Part shown: piece after piece, positions 19,401-32,295 of the stretch
Layout: every line of letters starts with the position of its first letter
How positions within the stretch are numbered: the first letter of the stretch is position 1
Source of the DNA: Salvelinus alpinus
Lineage: Eukaryota; Chordata; Actinopteri; Salmoniformes; Salmonidae
NCBI RefSeq assembly: GCF_045679555.1
Contig: NC_092110.1
Span: 3,859,390-3,923,389, forward strand
Reading direction: 5' to 3'
DNA length: 64,000 nt
The notes under the pieces: model-generated
Seen by the model: only the letters and a program-made list of their open reading frames with translations
Database searches by the model: none
What the model was told of the DNA's origin: nothing
Program-made: the position numbers and the translations under genes

Positions 19401-22400
19401 AAGGGAGGGATGATAGGGTTAAGGGAAAATAATAAAGAAGGAAAATATATACAAATTATATATTTCCCCCAAAATACTGTATATGGGGGATAAAAAATTA
19501 TGCAGACAATTACATTGATAGAAGCCACTATCTACATGCAATATTAAAGCTGATCTGCCCCCTAAAAGCAAAACAAACACAAAAACTGTAGCCTGGTCCC
19601 AAATCTGTTTGTGCTATCTTGCCAACTCCTCAACGGCCATTTGAGTTGGCAAGACAGCACAGATCTGGGACCAAGCTAGGTAGATAGACAGCTGGACACC
19701 TACGTGACACTGCATGAGGGCATTCTGTAGTGCTGCCCTCCACTCCCCTAGAGAGGTGCCAAGTCTGTCCCAGCGGTTGTTCATCTCTTTCAGCCTGGCC
19801 TGCAGGTCCTGGCATTCCTCTGTGGCAGACTGGACAAACTCTGCACTGCACAGGTTAATGGATAGCACAATGGCCTTACGCTTGTCAACAGCCTTCTGCA
19901 GCTCCTGTAGAAAGACATTATGGAAAGAGATGATTGGAGATTGTGTATAATATCAGCATAGAGTCTTTAAAAAAAAAGTTACTTATGAGAATTAGGGTTG
20001 CAAAATTATAGAAACTTTCCCTAAGATCCCAGGTTTTTAAGAAATCCCAGTTAAAGGATTCCCGATAACTAAGAGGGAATAAGCAAGGAGGCAATCCTCC
20101 AACTGGGAACCATCCAACCAGGATTTCTGAAAAACCCGGGAACTTTGGGAAAACCTTGCAAGCTTTAATCTTAGTGAGGATGCTAAACACCCATTTCAGG
20201 ACTCCGAGGGCATAAAGCCAAAAGTGAAAGATCACCTTGAATTTCTTGATGCGCATCTCGATGGTCTGGATGTCGGTGCTGAGGTCCAGGCTCCGCTGCT
20301 GCTCTAGCTCCGCCGCCGCCTGGTCCAGCCACAACCACACGGCATTGAGGTCAGAGTTGAACTGCTGCCACTGCTGAAGGTTCTGCTTCAGACGCATCTC
20401 TTTACTGAGGGCCTGGGCCTGCAGCAACTCCCAACGTTCTATCACACCTACACCCCAGGGGTGGAAGAAAGGGGTATTACAATGTATAAACGGCATTATA
20501 TAATATAGCTATACTAGATTTATCCATCTCTTTACTGAGGGCCTGGGATGGGGCAGCAACTCCCAGTGTTCTATCACACCTACACCGCAGCGGGAATGAA
20601 GGAGTATTTTATTATTTATTTGGTAATGGGATATATACGTAGTTATTTATTATATCTATGTCTATCTATCTCTTTACTCAGGGCCTGAGACTGCAGTAAC
20701 TATCCTACAGTATAGAAGGAAGGAAAGAAAGGGTATGAAATTATTAATTTGGTAACGGGATATATGTGTAGTTTATCTATTATTTATGTCTACGGCTAGT
20801 TATATATTCGATTATCGGCTTTGAGTAAAGCCAGTGTGTCTATGTATGCGTATGACTCAACACTACGTCAGCTACTACAGCAAGTGAAATCACTTCAACA
20901 CTTAACAAAGAGATGCCGTTAGTTTCAGAATGGGTGGAAAGGAATAAGTTAGTCCTAAATATTTCAAAAACTAAAAAGCATTGTATTTGGGACAAATAAT
21001 TCACTAAACCCTAAACCTCAACTAAATCTTGTCATAAATCATGTGGAAATTGAGCAAGTTGAGGTGACTAAACTGCTTGGAGTAACCATGATTTGTAAAC
21101 TGTGATGGTCAAAACATGTTGATACAACAGTAGCTAAGATGGGAAGAAGTCCGTCCATAATAAAGCACTGCTCAGCCTTCTTAAAAACACTATCAACAAG
21201 GCAGGTCCTACATGCCCTAGTTTTGTAGCACCTGGACTACTGTTCAGTCGTGTGGTCAGGTGCCACAAATAGGGACCTTGGAAAATTACAATTGCTCAGA
21301 ACAGGGCAGCACGATTGGCCCTTAAAATGTGTACACGTGGAGCTAACATTAACAATATGCATGTAAATGGAGGAGAGATTGACTTCATCACTACTTGTTT
21401 TTATAAGAAGTGTTGACATGATGAATGCACCGAGGTGTCTGTCTAAACTACCAGCACACAGCTTGCATACCCCACAAGACTGGCAAAGCACAAACAATAC
21501 TTAAAAAAATATAAACAATATAATTAGAGACAAACATGTGAAAAATACTGTACTTTATTAATGTTTCAATGAAACCCACCAAAATCATTTATTGATTTAA
21601 TTAAAAATCGATGTCCTCCAAATCAAGGTTTCACAATTAATGGTACCCTTAAATATTATTGTAAATAACATCTACCAAAATTAAGCCAGGAATTATATTC
21701 CACTTATTTAAGTTTATCTAAGTGTTAAGGAACTATATTGAGCCATTACATCACTTCCTTTTTCACTAGGGTATAAAAATGAGGTAACACGCATACATTA
21801 TCCCTTTGTCATCCAACACCATGAAGAAAAGAAAAGAACTGGCAGTTCAAAAGGGACAGATGGTCGTAGACCTTCATAAATCTGGTAATGGCTACAAGAA
21901 GATCCACAAACGATTGAATATATGACTGAGCACTGTCAGGGCAATTATTTAAAAATTCTAAAGATATGGAACAGTTGAAAACCTCACGGGTAGAGGACGC
22001 AAATGCATTTTGCCCCCCCAGGATAGGGAGGAGGATCGTGAGAGAAGCAACAAAATCCCCAAGAATCACTGTGCAAGAATTGCAGGCCGTGGTGGCGTCT
22101 TGGGGTCACCAGGTAAAAAAAAAAAAGCACCATCAGACGCCACCTCCCCAACCACAGGCTCTTTGAAAGGGTTGCCAGAAGAAAGCCCTTAATGACCCCA
22201 AGACAGAGACGCAAGCGCTTAGAGTTTGCCAAACGTCATTTAAATTATGATTGGAAGAAGGTGCTCTGGTCAGGTGAGACCAAAATCGAATGTTTTGGTC
22301 AGATACAGCATCGGCATGTTTGGCGACAAAACAGAGAAGCATACAAGGAGAGGCACCTCATACCCACGGTGAAATATGGTGGGTCAGTGATGTTTTGGGT

Positions 22401-25400
22401 CTGTTTTAATTCCAGGGGCACTGGTTAAGGTCCAGGGGCACTGGTTAAGATTGATGGCATAATGAATTCCACCAAGTATCAGGCAATTTTGGCTGACAAT
22501 CTGGTTGCCTCTGCCGGAAGGCTGGGACTTGGCCGTATGTGGACTTTCCAACAAGACAATGACCCAAAACAGACCTCAAGATCCACACAGAAATGGTTCT
22601 GTGACAACAAAATCAATGTTCTGCCATGGCCATCTCAGTCGCCGGACCTCAATCCAATCAAAAACCTGTGGGCTGAGTTGAAGAGGCCAGTTGATAAGCG
22701 CAAACCCAAAAATGTGAAGGATCTTGAAAGGATCTGCATAGAGAAATGGTCCAAAATCCCTCCAAATGTGTTCCTTAACCTTGTCAAACATTACAGGAAA
22801 AGACCATGCTGTTATCCTTGCCAGAGGTGGTGCCAATAATTATGAAACCTTGATTTTGGTGAAATGTATTTTTGTGGTGGGTTCCATTGAAACATTAATA
22901 AAGTGCAGTATTTCTCACATGTTGGTATTTTGAGTTTATCTCTATAATTATATTGTTTATATTTTTTTAAGTATTGTTTGTGCATTGCCAGTCAGGGGTG
23001 GCAGTAATTTTGGAGCTACTGTATGTGGTAGTAGAGTAGAGGCCTGAGGGAAAAACACTTAATGTGTTGTGAAAAGTGTTATGAAATGTCATGTAATATT
23101 TAACATTGTATATAACTGCCTTAATGTTGCTGGGATCCTTAATAAATACAAACAATTATTACTATTTGTAAAAATATTGAAAAACATAATTCCACGTCGA
23201 CATTATAGGGTATATTTAATCAATTTTAAATGCAGGCTGTAACACAACAAAATGAGGAAAAAGTCAAGGGGTGTGAAAACTTTGAAGGCACCGTACACAG
23301 TACAGTATCGACATCTGAAAGCCAAACGTTACCTGTTGTTTGTGAATCACCACCAATGGGGTCAGCGAGTCCTGAGGCCTTGTCCTCCTCCCCCTTCAGC
23401 TCGTAGCCCACCCTCTTCACCGTGTCTATACTGCCACGACACTCGCCCAACAGACGCATCTACACAACACGACAGGCAGCGGATGGAAAGCATGTCACTG
23501 AGATGTTCACATCATGTAATCCCGCTGAGTAGATACTTATATTACAAACCACATGATTTATGTAGATAAAGACACAATGTTTCCTAAAGACCTTCCATTG
23601 AGACATACAGTACCAGTCAAAAGTTTGGACACACATACTCATTCAAGGGTTTTTCTGTATTTTTACTATGTTCTACATTGTAGAATAATAGTGAAGACTT
23701 CAAAACTATGAAATAACACATATGGAATCATGTAGTAATCAAACAAGTTTTAAACAAATAAAAATATAATTGATATTTGTAAGGGCTGTCGCTTTCCTCA
23801 TCCTCGGATGAGGTGAGGAGAGAAGGATCTTCTAACCAAAATGCGGGTTCAGGGAAATATGCCATCTTTATTTATAAAACGAAAACTGATGACACGAAAA
23901 CAAACACTTTCAAAGCTTACAAAATAACAAAACGACGTAGAACGCAACCTGAACATAAACTCACATCACAAACGTAAACTCACGGACAGGAACGTTACAT
24001 CGAAACACACGAACAGCCAAACAGTCCCGTAAGTGAAAACACATCGACAACGACGAAAGACATCACAGGAGACAATCACCCACAAACAAACAGTGAGAAT
24101 GCCCTACCTAAATATGACTCTTGATTAGAGGAAAACGCAAACCACCTGCCTCTAATCAAGAGCCATACCAGGCAAACCAAAACCAACATAGAAACGAATA
24201 ACATAGACTGCCCACCCAAAACACATGCCCTGACCAAAAACACATAAAAACAACATAAAACAGGTCAGGACTGTTACAGTACCCCCCCCTCAAGATGCGC
24301 ACGCCGGGCGCACAAGCACAAAGTCCAGGGGAGGGTCCGGGTGGGCAGTTGACCACGGTGGTGGTTCCGGCTCAGGACGCTGTCCCCATACCACCATAGT
24401 CCATCCTAACTTCCTCCCTCCAAGAATGTCCACCCTCTTTTGACCCCCACAAAATCCCCTTAACAACATATCTAATAAGGACAACACCGGGACAGAGAGA
24501 TAAATCAAGACAGAGGGATAGATAAGAATATAGAAGTAGATAAAGATAGAGAGGGAGATCAGGATAGAGGGGCAACTCCGGACTGAAAGGCAGCTCCGGA
24601 CAGAGAGACAGCTCTGGACTGATGGGCAGTTCTGGGTATCTAGCCTTTTCAGGCTGAAGGGCAGCTCATGGCTGACTGACGACTCTCGACGCTCATGGCA
24701 GGCTGACGGCTCTCGACGCTCATGGCAGGCTGACGGCTCTCGACGCTCATGGCAGGCTGACGGCTCTCGACGCTCATGGCAGGCTGACGGCTCTCGACGC
24801 TCATGGCGCTCTGACGGCTCTGGCTGCTCATGGCGTGCTGACGGCTCTGGCTGCTCATGGCGCTCTGACGGCTCTGGCTGCTCATGGCGCTCTGACGGCT
24901 CTGGCTGCTCATGGCGCTCTGACGGCTCTGGCTGCTCATGGCTCGCTGGCGGCTCTGGCAGATCCTGTCTGGTTGGCGGCTCTGGCAGATCCTGTCTGGT
25001 TGGCGGCTCTGGCAGATCCTGTCTGGTTGGCGGCTCTGGCAGATCCTGTCTGGTTGGCGGCTCTGGCAGATCCTGTCTGGTTGGCGGCTCTGGCAGATCC
25101 TGTCTGGTTGGCGGCTCTGGCAGATCCTGTCTGGTTGGCGGCTCTGGCAGATCCTGTCTGGCTGACGGCTCTAGCGGCTCCTGTCTGGCTGATGGCTCTA
25201 GCGGCTCCTGTCTGGCTGACGGCTCTGTAGGCTCATGGCAGACGGGCGGCTTTGCAGGCTCATGGCAGACGGGCGGCTTTGCAGGCTCCTGGCAGACGGA
25301 TGGCTCAGACGGCGCTGGGGAGACGGATGGCTCAGATGGCGCTGGGGAGACGGATGGCTCAGATGGCGCTGGGGAGACGGATGGCTCAGATGGCGCTGGG

Positions 25401-28400
25401 GAGACGGATGGCTCAGATGGCGCTGGGGAGACGGATGGCTCAGATGGCGCTGGGGAGACGGATGGCTCAGATGGCGCTGGTGAGACGGATGGCTCTAGCC
25501 GGATACGGCGCACTGTAGACCTGGTGCGTGGTGCCGGAACTGGAGGCACCGTGCTAATGATAAGCACCTCCCTACTAGTGCGGGGAGCAGGAACAGGGCA
25601 TACTGGACCCTGGGGACGCACATTAGGCCTAGTGCGTGGGGCCGGAACTGGTGGTACCGGACTGGGGACACGCATCTCAGGGCTAATGCGGGGAGCAGCA
25701 ACAGGATGCACAGGACTCTGGAGACGCACAAAAGGCTTAGTGCGTGGTGCCGGAATTGGTGATACCGGGCTGGAGACACGCACCATAGGACGAGTGCGTG
25801 GAGGAGGAACAGGGCTCTGGAGACACACTGGAAGCCTGTTACGTGGTGTAGGCACTGGTGGCACTGAACTGGGGCGGGGAGGTGGCGCCGGAAATACCGG
25901 ACCGTGCAGGCGTATTGGCTCCCTTGAGCATTGAGCCTGACCAACCTTACCTGGTTGAATGCTCCCCGTTGCCCGACCAGTGCGGGGAGGTGGAATAACC
26001 CGCACCGGGCTATGTAGGCGAACCGGGGACACCATGCGTAAGGCTGGTGCCATGTAAACCGGCCCGAGGAGACGCACTGGTGGCCAGATATGTAGGGCCG
26101 GCTTCATGACATCCGGCTCAATACTCAATCTAGCCCTGCCAGTGCGGGGAGGTGGAATAACCCGCACCGGGCTATGCACACGTACAGGAGACACCGTGCG
26201 CTCTACTGCGTAACACGGTGTCTGCCCGTACTCTCGCTCTCCACGGTAATTACAGGGAGTAGGCGCAGGTTTCCTACCTGACCTCGCCACTCTCCCTTTA
26301 AGCCCCCCCCAAAGAATTTTTTTGGGTTTTCCCACAGGCTTCCTACCGCTTCGTCGTGCTGCCTCCATTCGCCGGTATCCCTCCTCGCACTGCGCCAGAG
26401 AATCCCAGGCGGGCTCCGGCACTCTCCCTGGGTTGATCGCCCACCTGTCGATCTCCTCCCACGTAGTGTAGCCCAGATCCTTTGTAGGTTCCCTTTCCTG
26501 TCTCCGAGCTAGCTCCTCATATCGCCGCCTCTCTGCTTTCGCTGCCTCCAGCTCAGCTTTGGGGCGGTTATATTCTCCTGGTACCTCCCGGTCTAAAATT
26601 TCCTCCCATGTCCATGAATCCTTGTATTTCTCCTGTTGCCGCTGGTCATGCCGCTTGGTCCTAAGGTGGGTGATTCTGTAACGGCTGTCGCTTTCCTCAT
26701 CCTCAGATGAGGTGAGGAGAGAAGGATCTTCAGACCAAAATGCGGGTTCAGGGAAATATGCCATCTTTATTTATAAAACGAAAACTGATGACACGAAAAC
26801 AAACACTTTCAAAGCTTACAAAATAACAAAACGACGTAGAACGCAACCTGAACATAAACTCACATCACAAACGTAAACTCACGGACAGGAACGTTACATC
26901 GAAACACACGAACAGCCAAACAGTCCCGTAAGTGAAAACACATCGACAACGACGAAAGACATCACAGGAGACAATCACCCACAAACAAACAGTGAGAATG
27001 CCCTACCTAAATATGACTCTTGATTAGAGGAAAACGCAAACCACCTGCCTCTAATCAAGAGCCATACCAGGCAAACCAAAACCAACATAGAAACGAATAA
27101 CATAGACTGCCCACCCAAAACACATGCCCTGACCAAAAACACATAAAAACAACATAAAACAGGTCAGGACTGTTACAATATTTTAGATTATTCAAAGTAG
27201 CCACCCTTTGCCTTGATGACAGCTTTGCACACTCTTGCCATTCTCTCAACCAGCTTCATCTGGAATGCTTTTCCAACAGTCTTGAAGGAGTTCCCACATA
27301 TGATGAGCACTTGTTGGCTGCTTTTCTTTCACTCTGCAGTCCAACTCATCCCAAACCATCTCAATTGGGTTGGGGTCAGGTGATTGTGGAGGCCAGCTCA
27401 TCTGATGCAGCACTCCATCACTCTCCATCTTGGTCAAATAGCCCTTACACAGCCTGGAGGTGTGTTTTGGGTCATTGTCCTGTTGAAAAACAAATGATAG
27501 TCCCACTAAGCGCAAACCAGATGGGATGGCGTATCGTTGCAGAATGCTGTGGTAGCCATGCTGGTTAAGTGTGCCTTGAATTCTAAATAAATCACGACAG
27601 TGTCACCAGCAAAGCAACCCCCACACCATCACACCTCCTCCATTTGTCACGGTGGGAACCAAACATCTCACATTTGGACTCATCAGACCAAAGGACAGAT
27701 TTCCACCGGTCTAATGTCCATTCCTCGTGTTTCTTGGCCCAAGCAAGTATTTTCTTCTTATTAGTGTCCTTTAGTAAACTCATCAAAAAAAGAAATGTCC
27801 TCTGACTGTCAACTGCGTTTATTTTCAGCAAACTTAACGTGTAAATATTTGTATAAACATAACAAGATTCAACAACTGAGACAAACTGAACAAGTTCCAC
27901 AGACATGTGACTAACAGAAATGGAATAATGTGTCCCTGAACAAAGGGGGGTCAAAATCAAAAGTAACAATCAGTGCATTAAGTACTGCAGTGCATCTCCT
28001 CCTCATGGACTGCACCAGATTTGCCCGTTCTTGCTGTGGGATGTTACCCCACTCTTCCACCAAGGCACCTGCAAGTTCCTGGACATTTCTGGGGGGAATG
28101 ACCCTAGCCCTCACCCTCCGATCCAACAGTCCCAGATGTGCTCAATGGGATTGAGATCTGGGCTCTTCGCTGGCCAAGACATTCCTGTCTTGCAGGAAAT
28201 CACACACATTGGTGGCATTGTCATGTTGGAGGGTCATGTCAGGATGAGCCTGCAGGAAGGGTACCACATGAGGGAGGAGGATGTTTTCCCTGTAACGCAC
28301 AGCGTTGAGATTGCCTGCAATGACAACAAGCTCAGTCCGATGATGCTGTGACACACCGCCCCAGACCATGACGGACCCTCCACCTTCAAATCGATCCCGC

Positions 28401-31400
28401 TCCAGAGTACAGGCCTCGGTGAAACGCGAATCCGACCATCACCCCTGGTGAGACAAAACCGCGACTCGTCAGTGAAGAGCACTTTTTGCCAGTCCTGTCT
28501 GGTCCAGCGACGGTGGGTTTGTGCCCATAGGCGACGTTGTTGCCGGTGATGTCTGGTGAGGACCTGCCTTACAACAGGACTACAAGCCCTCAGTCCAGCC
28601 TCTCTCAGCCTATTGCAGACAGTCTGAGCACTGATGGAGGGATTGTGCATTCCTGGTGTAACTCGGGCAGTTGTTGTTGCCATCCTGTACATGTCCCGCA
28701 GGTGTGATGTTCGGATGTACCGATCCTGTGCAGGTGTTGTTACACGTGGTCTGCCACTGCGAGGACGATCAGCTGTCCGTCCTGTCTCCCTGGAGCGCAG
28801 TCTTAGGCGTCTCACTGAACGGACATTGCAATTTATTGCCCTTGCCACATCTGCAGTCCTTATGCCTCCTTGCAGCATGCCTAAGGCACATTCACGCAGA
28901 TGAGCAGGGACCCTGGGCATCTTTCTTTTGGTGTTTTTCAGAATCAGTAGAAAGGCCTCTTTAGTGTCCTAAGTTTTCATAACTGTGACCTTAATTGACT
29001 ACCATTTGTAAACTGTTAGTGTCTTAACGACCGTTCCACAGGTGCATGTTCATGAATTGTTTATGGTTCATTGAACATGCATGGGAAACAGTGTTTAAAC
29101 CCTTCACAATGAAGATCTGTGAAGTTATTTGGATTTTTACTAATTATCTTTGAAAGACAGGGTCCTGAAAAAGAGACGTTTCTTTTTTTGCTGAGTGTAG
29201 TAGTTTCTTTGCGTGAATTTGACCATGACGGCCAAATTCACGCAATCTCCTCTGAATAGTTGATGTTGAGATGTGTCTGTTACTTGAACTCTGTGAAGCA
29301 TTTATTTGGGCTGCAATTTCTGAGGATGGTAACTCTAATGAACGTATCCTCTGCTGCATTGGTAACTCTGTGTCTTCCTTCCTGTGGCGGTCCTCATCAT
29401 AGCCAGTTTCATCATAGCACTTGATGGTTTTTGATGGCGACTGCACTTGAAGAAACTTTCACAGTTCTTGACATTTTCCGGATTGACTGACCTTCATGTC
29501 TTAAAGTAATGATGGACTATTGTTTCTCTTTGCTTATTTGAGCTGTTCTTGCCATAATATTGACTTGGTCTTTACCAAGTAGGGCCATCTTCTGTATATG
29601 CCCCCCCCCCCCCACCTTGTCACAACACAACTGACTGTCTCAAATGCAATAAGAAGGAAAGAAATTCCACAAATAAACTTTTAACAATTAATTAAAATGC
29701 ATTCCTGGTGACTACCCCATGAAGCTTGTTGAGAGAATGCCAAGAGTGTGCAAAGCTGTCATCAAGGCAATGGGTGGCTACTTTGAAGAATCTCAAAATA
29801 TAAAATATATTTAGATTTGTTTAACACTTTTTTGGTTACTACATGATTCCATATGTGATATTTCATAGTTTTGATGTCTTCACCATTATTCTACAATTAA
29901 GAAAATAGTAAAAATAATGAAAAACCCTGGAATGAGTAGGTGTGTCCAAACTTTTGGCTGGTACTGTAACTCACAGAACGGTGATAAGGGTCTCTTATCA
30001 GACATACCAATAACATTCATGGAATAGTTTAAATCGTAACTTCATGTTTACAAACCATGAGAGCCAAATGGGCTGCAGAAGACTTGGGTGTCTAGTCTAG
30101 TGAATGAGACCAGTATATTAACTAGTGAATGAGACCAGCAGTACTCACATATCCCATGTATGAAGCGTCTAGCTCGGGGCCAGTTGGGGTGCGGCTGCGG
30201 ATTATGTTCTCTGTCTGTTGCAGGTGGAACCGGCTTGTGTCCAGAACCTTGTCCAACTGTAGGATGTGAGTCTCCAGGGTACCTCCCTCTCCTGAGGATG
30301 GGAAGATGAGATGGAATACAGTTAGATAAAGGCTTTGATTTTATGTTCAAGGGCCGGTTTCTTAGACCTAGATTAAGCCTACTCCTGTTGGATTTAAAAG
30401 CACGTTCAATGTAGATTATTCAGGAGTTATTTAATTGTTTAATTTTATTTAAGCTTTATTTAACTAGGCAGGTCAGTTAAGAACAAATTCTTATTTACAA
30501 TGATGGCCTACCCCTGCCAAACCCGGACGACGCTGGGCCAATTGTGTGCTGACCTATGGGACTCCCAATCACGACCAGATGCGATACAGCCAGGATTCGT
30601 TTAAAGGAACAATCCACCCAAAAATCTAGTTTTCAAGATATGTAACTTTCAAAATACATGAAAAGAATATGAAAGTTACATATCTTGAAAACTTGATTGC
30701 TGACAAGCAAAACATTTTGGGACTATGCCAACAATGGACTAATGAAACAAACACCAAAATGTCATTTTTGGGTGGAGTTTTCCTTTAACCTGTCTTAATC
30801 TGTGTCCGAAAAACCGGCCCTAAATGTTTTCTTCAAACAGACATAGAAATCCATCCACTGCAAAACATTGTAAGATATCATTAATAGTGAGTGTTATCCA
30901 TTCAGTGGTAAATTAGAAGACAATGGACAAAGGACATTTGGAACACAAAAAACAGACAACAACATCTCCCCAACAGTGCACAACAACATGCACCTTTTGA
31001 AACACACAGGATGCCAACCACAAATTAGCTTGAGGTTAGCTACAGTAGCCTATGTGCTGCAAAATGTAATAGAAAAAAATACAAATCGTTAGGAAGTGGT
31101 GCTATGCTTCAGTGTGCGAGGAAGAAAACCAAACCAAACTCCTAGCAGGCAGTAAGTGGGCTGTTAGTATTATTTTTCCACACTACGGCATCTTGCCTAC
31201 CATCCAAGGACCTCAGGGTTTGTTCAGTTAGTTTAACAAAGGCCTCAGGGCTCTCTGGGATCACTACATCTGGAAGAAACATATACATACACACATTTCT
31301 TACAATTAACAAGGCTGAATATGAGTGTGCTTTAACAGCCACTGTACAATACTGTATCTCTCCACTGTGATGTCTCCACACTCTCTCTGAGATCGAGGCG

Positions 31401-32264
31401 ATCTTAAGTTGTGAGGGGTGTGTTATCCTTAGTATCTGACGGTACGGGTGTGAGGGGTGTAGACTAGACTGACCCGACAGAGCAGAGGCAGAAGCTGATC
31501 CCTGGTAGTTCCCCTCATCTCCGTGCTCCACCTGCTCAGAGGCCAGGCCCAGGGCCCTGCTGGCGCTCTCCAGACCCCGGCTCAGGTCGTAATCATGGTC
31601 CCACTCCAGGGGGATGGAGTCCACACTGGCTGGGGTGTCCCTGCCCGAGCGCTCAGCCCCAGTCCGCAGAGGGGCAGCCAGGGAAGCAGAGTGGCTTAGG
31701 GAGGGTAGAGGGGACATCAGGCAGTCTCCCAGACGCTCACTCCAGGGAATGCTGGACAGGTACCCAGGTTCGTCTAGTTCAAACTCCCGGTCCGAGAATG
31801 ACACGTCGTACTCGTCACCTGTTAGCTGGAGGAAGAGGAGTGGGAGGTACACTTATGAGACAGTCAACAAAGACAACGGCAGCTTCCAGGAATCAAGACA
31901 TGGCATTAGTTGGAAAAATGGCCACAGGAGAGAATGTGCTCAACTCTATCCTCTTAAAAAAACAAACAATGAAAGGGTGCTAGAAGCCAAGTCACCCAAC
32001 ATTAAAATCAAACCAAGGGGGCCAGTAGATGTCATCCCTAGGCTCACCGTCATCCCTAGGCTTACCGGTAGGCGTATGAGCTTCTTGTAGTAGCGCTCCA
32101 CACGTCCGAACACCTCCTGGCAGTATCTCTGCAGCTCCTCCAGCTCCTCCTCTATAACAGCGGCATCCAGAGGCTCACTCTTCTCTAGCAGCACCTCACC
32201 CTGGTGGAAGATGTGCTCAATCTTCCCAGTGGTCAGAGAGATCTCCTGCTGGAACGCCTGGTAG

Positions 32265-32295
<31 letters not shown>

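Larger units (their letters stand above)
23778..27177 (-). mobile_element. Non-autonomous LTR retrotransposon, copy 1
   Basis: The two LTRs are both 501 bp (23778-24278 and 26677-27177), begin TGTAAC(A/G), end with its complement, and differ at about four bases. A 5-bp target duplication ATATT lies at 23773-23777 and 27178-27182. Read on minus, a G-rich polypurine tract abuts the 3' LTR and the 10-nt primer site 26666-26675 abuts the 5' LTR. A 2.4-kb interior carries one long frame. No protease, reverse transcriptase, RNase H or integrase is present, so it must use another element's enzymes. Copy 2 is at 43914-46644. Confidence 0.93.
23608..29966 (-). mobile_element. Tc1-type element A with long inverted ends, host of two insertions
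   Basis: Ends are CAGTACCAGTCAAAAGTTTG and CCAAACTTTTGGCTGGTACTG, with TA at both borders (23606-7, 29967-8). Roughly 250 bp of each end are inverted repeats (TTTGCACACTCTTGCCATTC against its complement near 29750). Transposase fragments: QDNDPKHTS...[11 protein letters not shown] at 27246-27515, WSDESK near 27680, and N-terminal part at 29144-29446. It contains the LTR element at 23778 and Tc1 element B. A less disturbed sister copy is at 35311-36865. Confidence 0.88.
30351..30820. mobile_element. MITE with GGGCCGGTTT ends, containing a SINE and a second MITE
   Basis: Outer inverted ends are GGGCCGGTTTCTTAGAC...GATTAAG and CTTAATCTGTGTCCGAAAAACCGGCCC-type. Inside lie a 3'-truncated SINE (30423-30600, minus) and a small palindromic MITE (30601-30788, ends TTAAAGGAA...TTCCTTTAA). 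Confidence 0.65.

Noticed and set aside
24950-25165. Regular 27-bp repeats as a possible CRISPR array
   Set aside because: Units are contiguous with no unique spacers, and they code in frame in an LTR element of a vertebrate genome.
24835-25518. Long plus-strand open frames with WRLWQILSG-like or ALTALAAHG-like repeats
   Set aside because: They are antisense by-products of 27-bp repeats lacking stops in several frames. The minus-strand frame is the one conserved between the two LTR elements.
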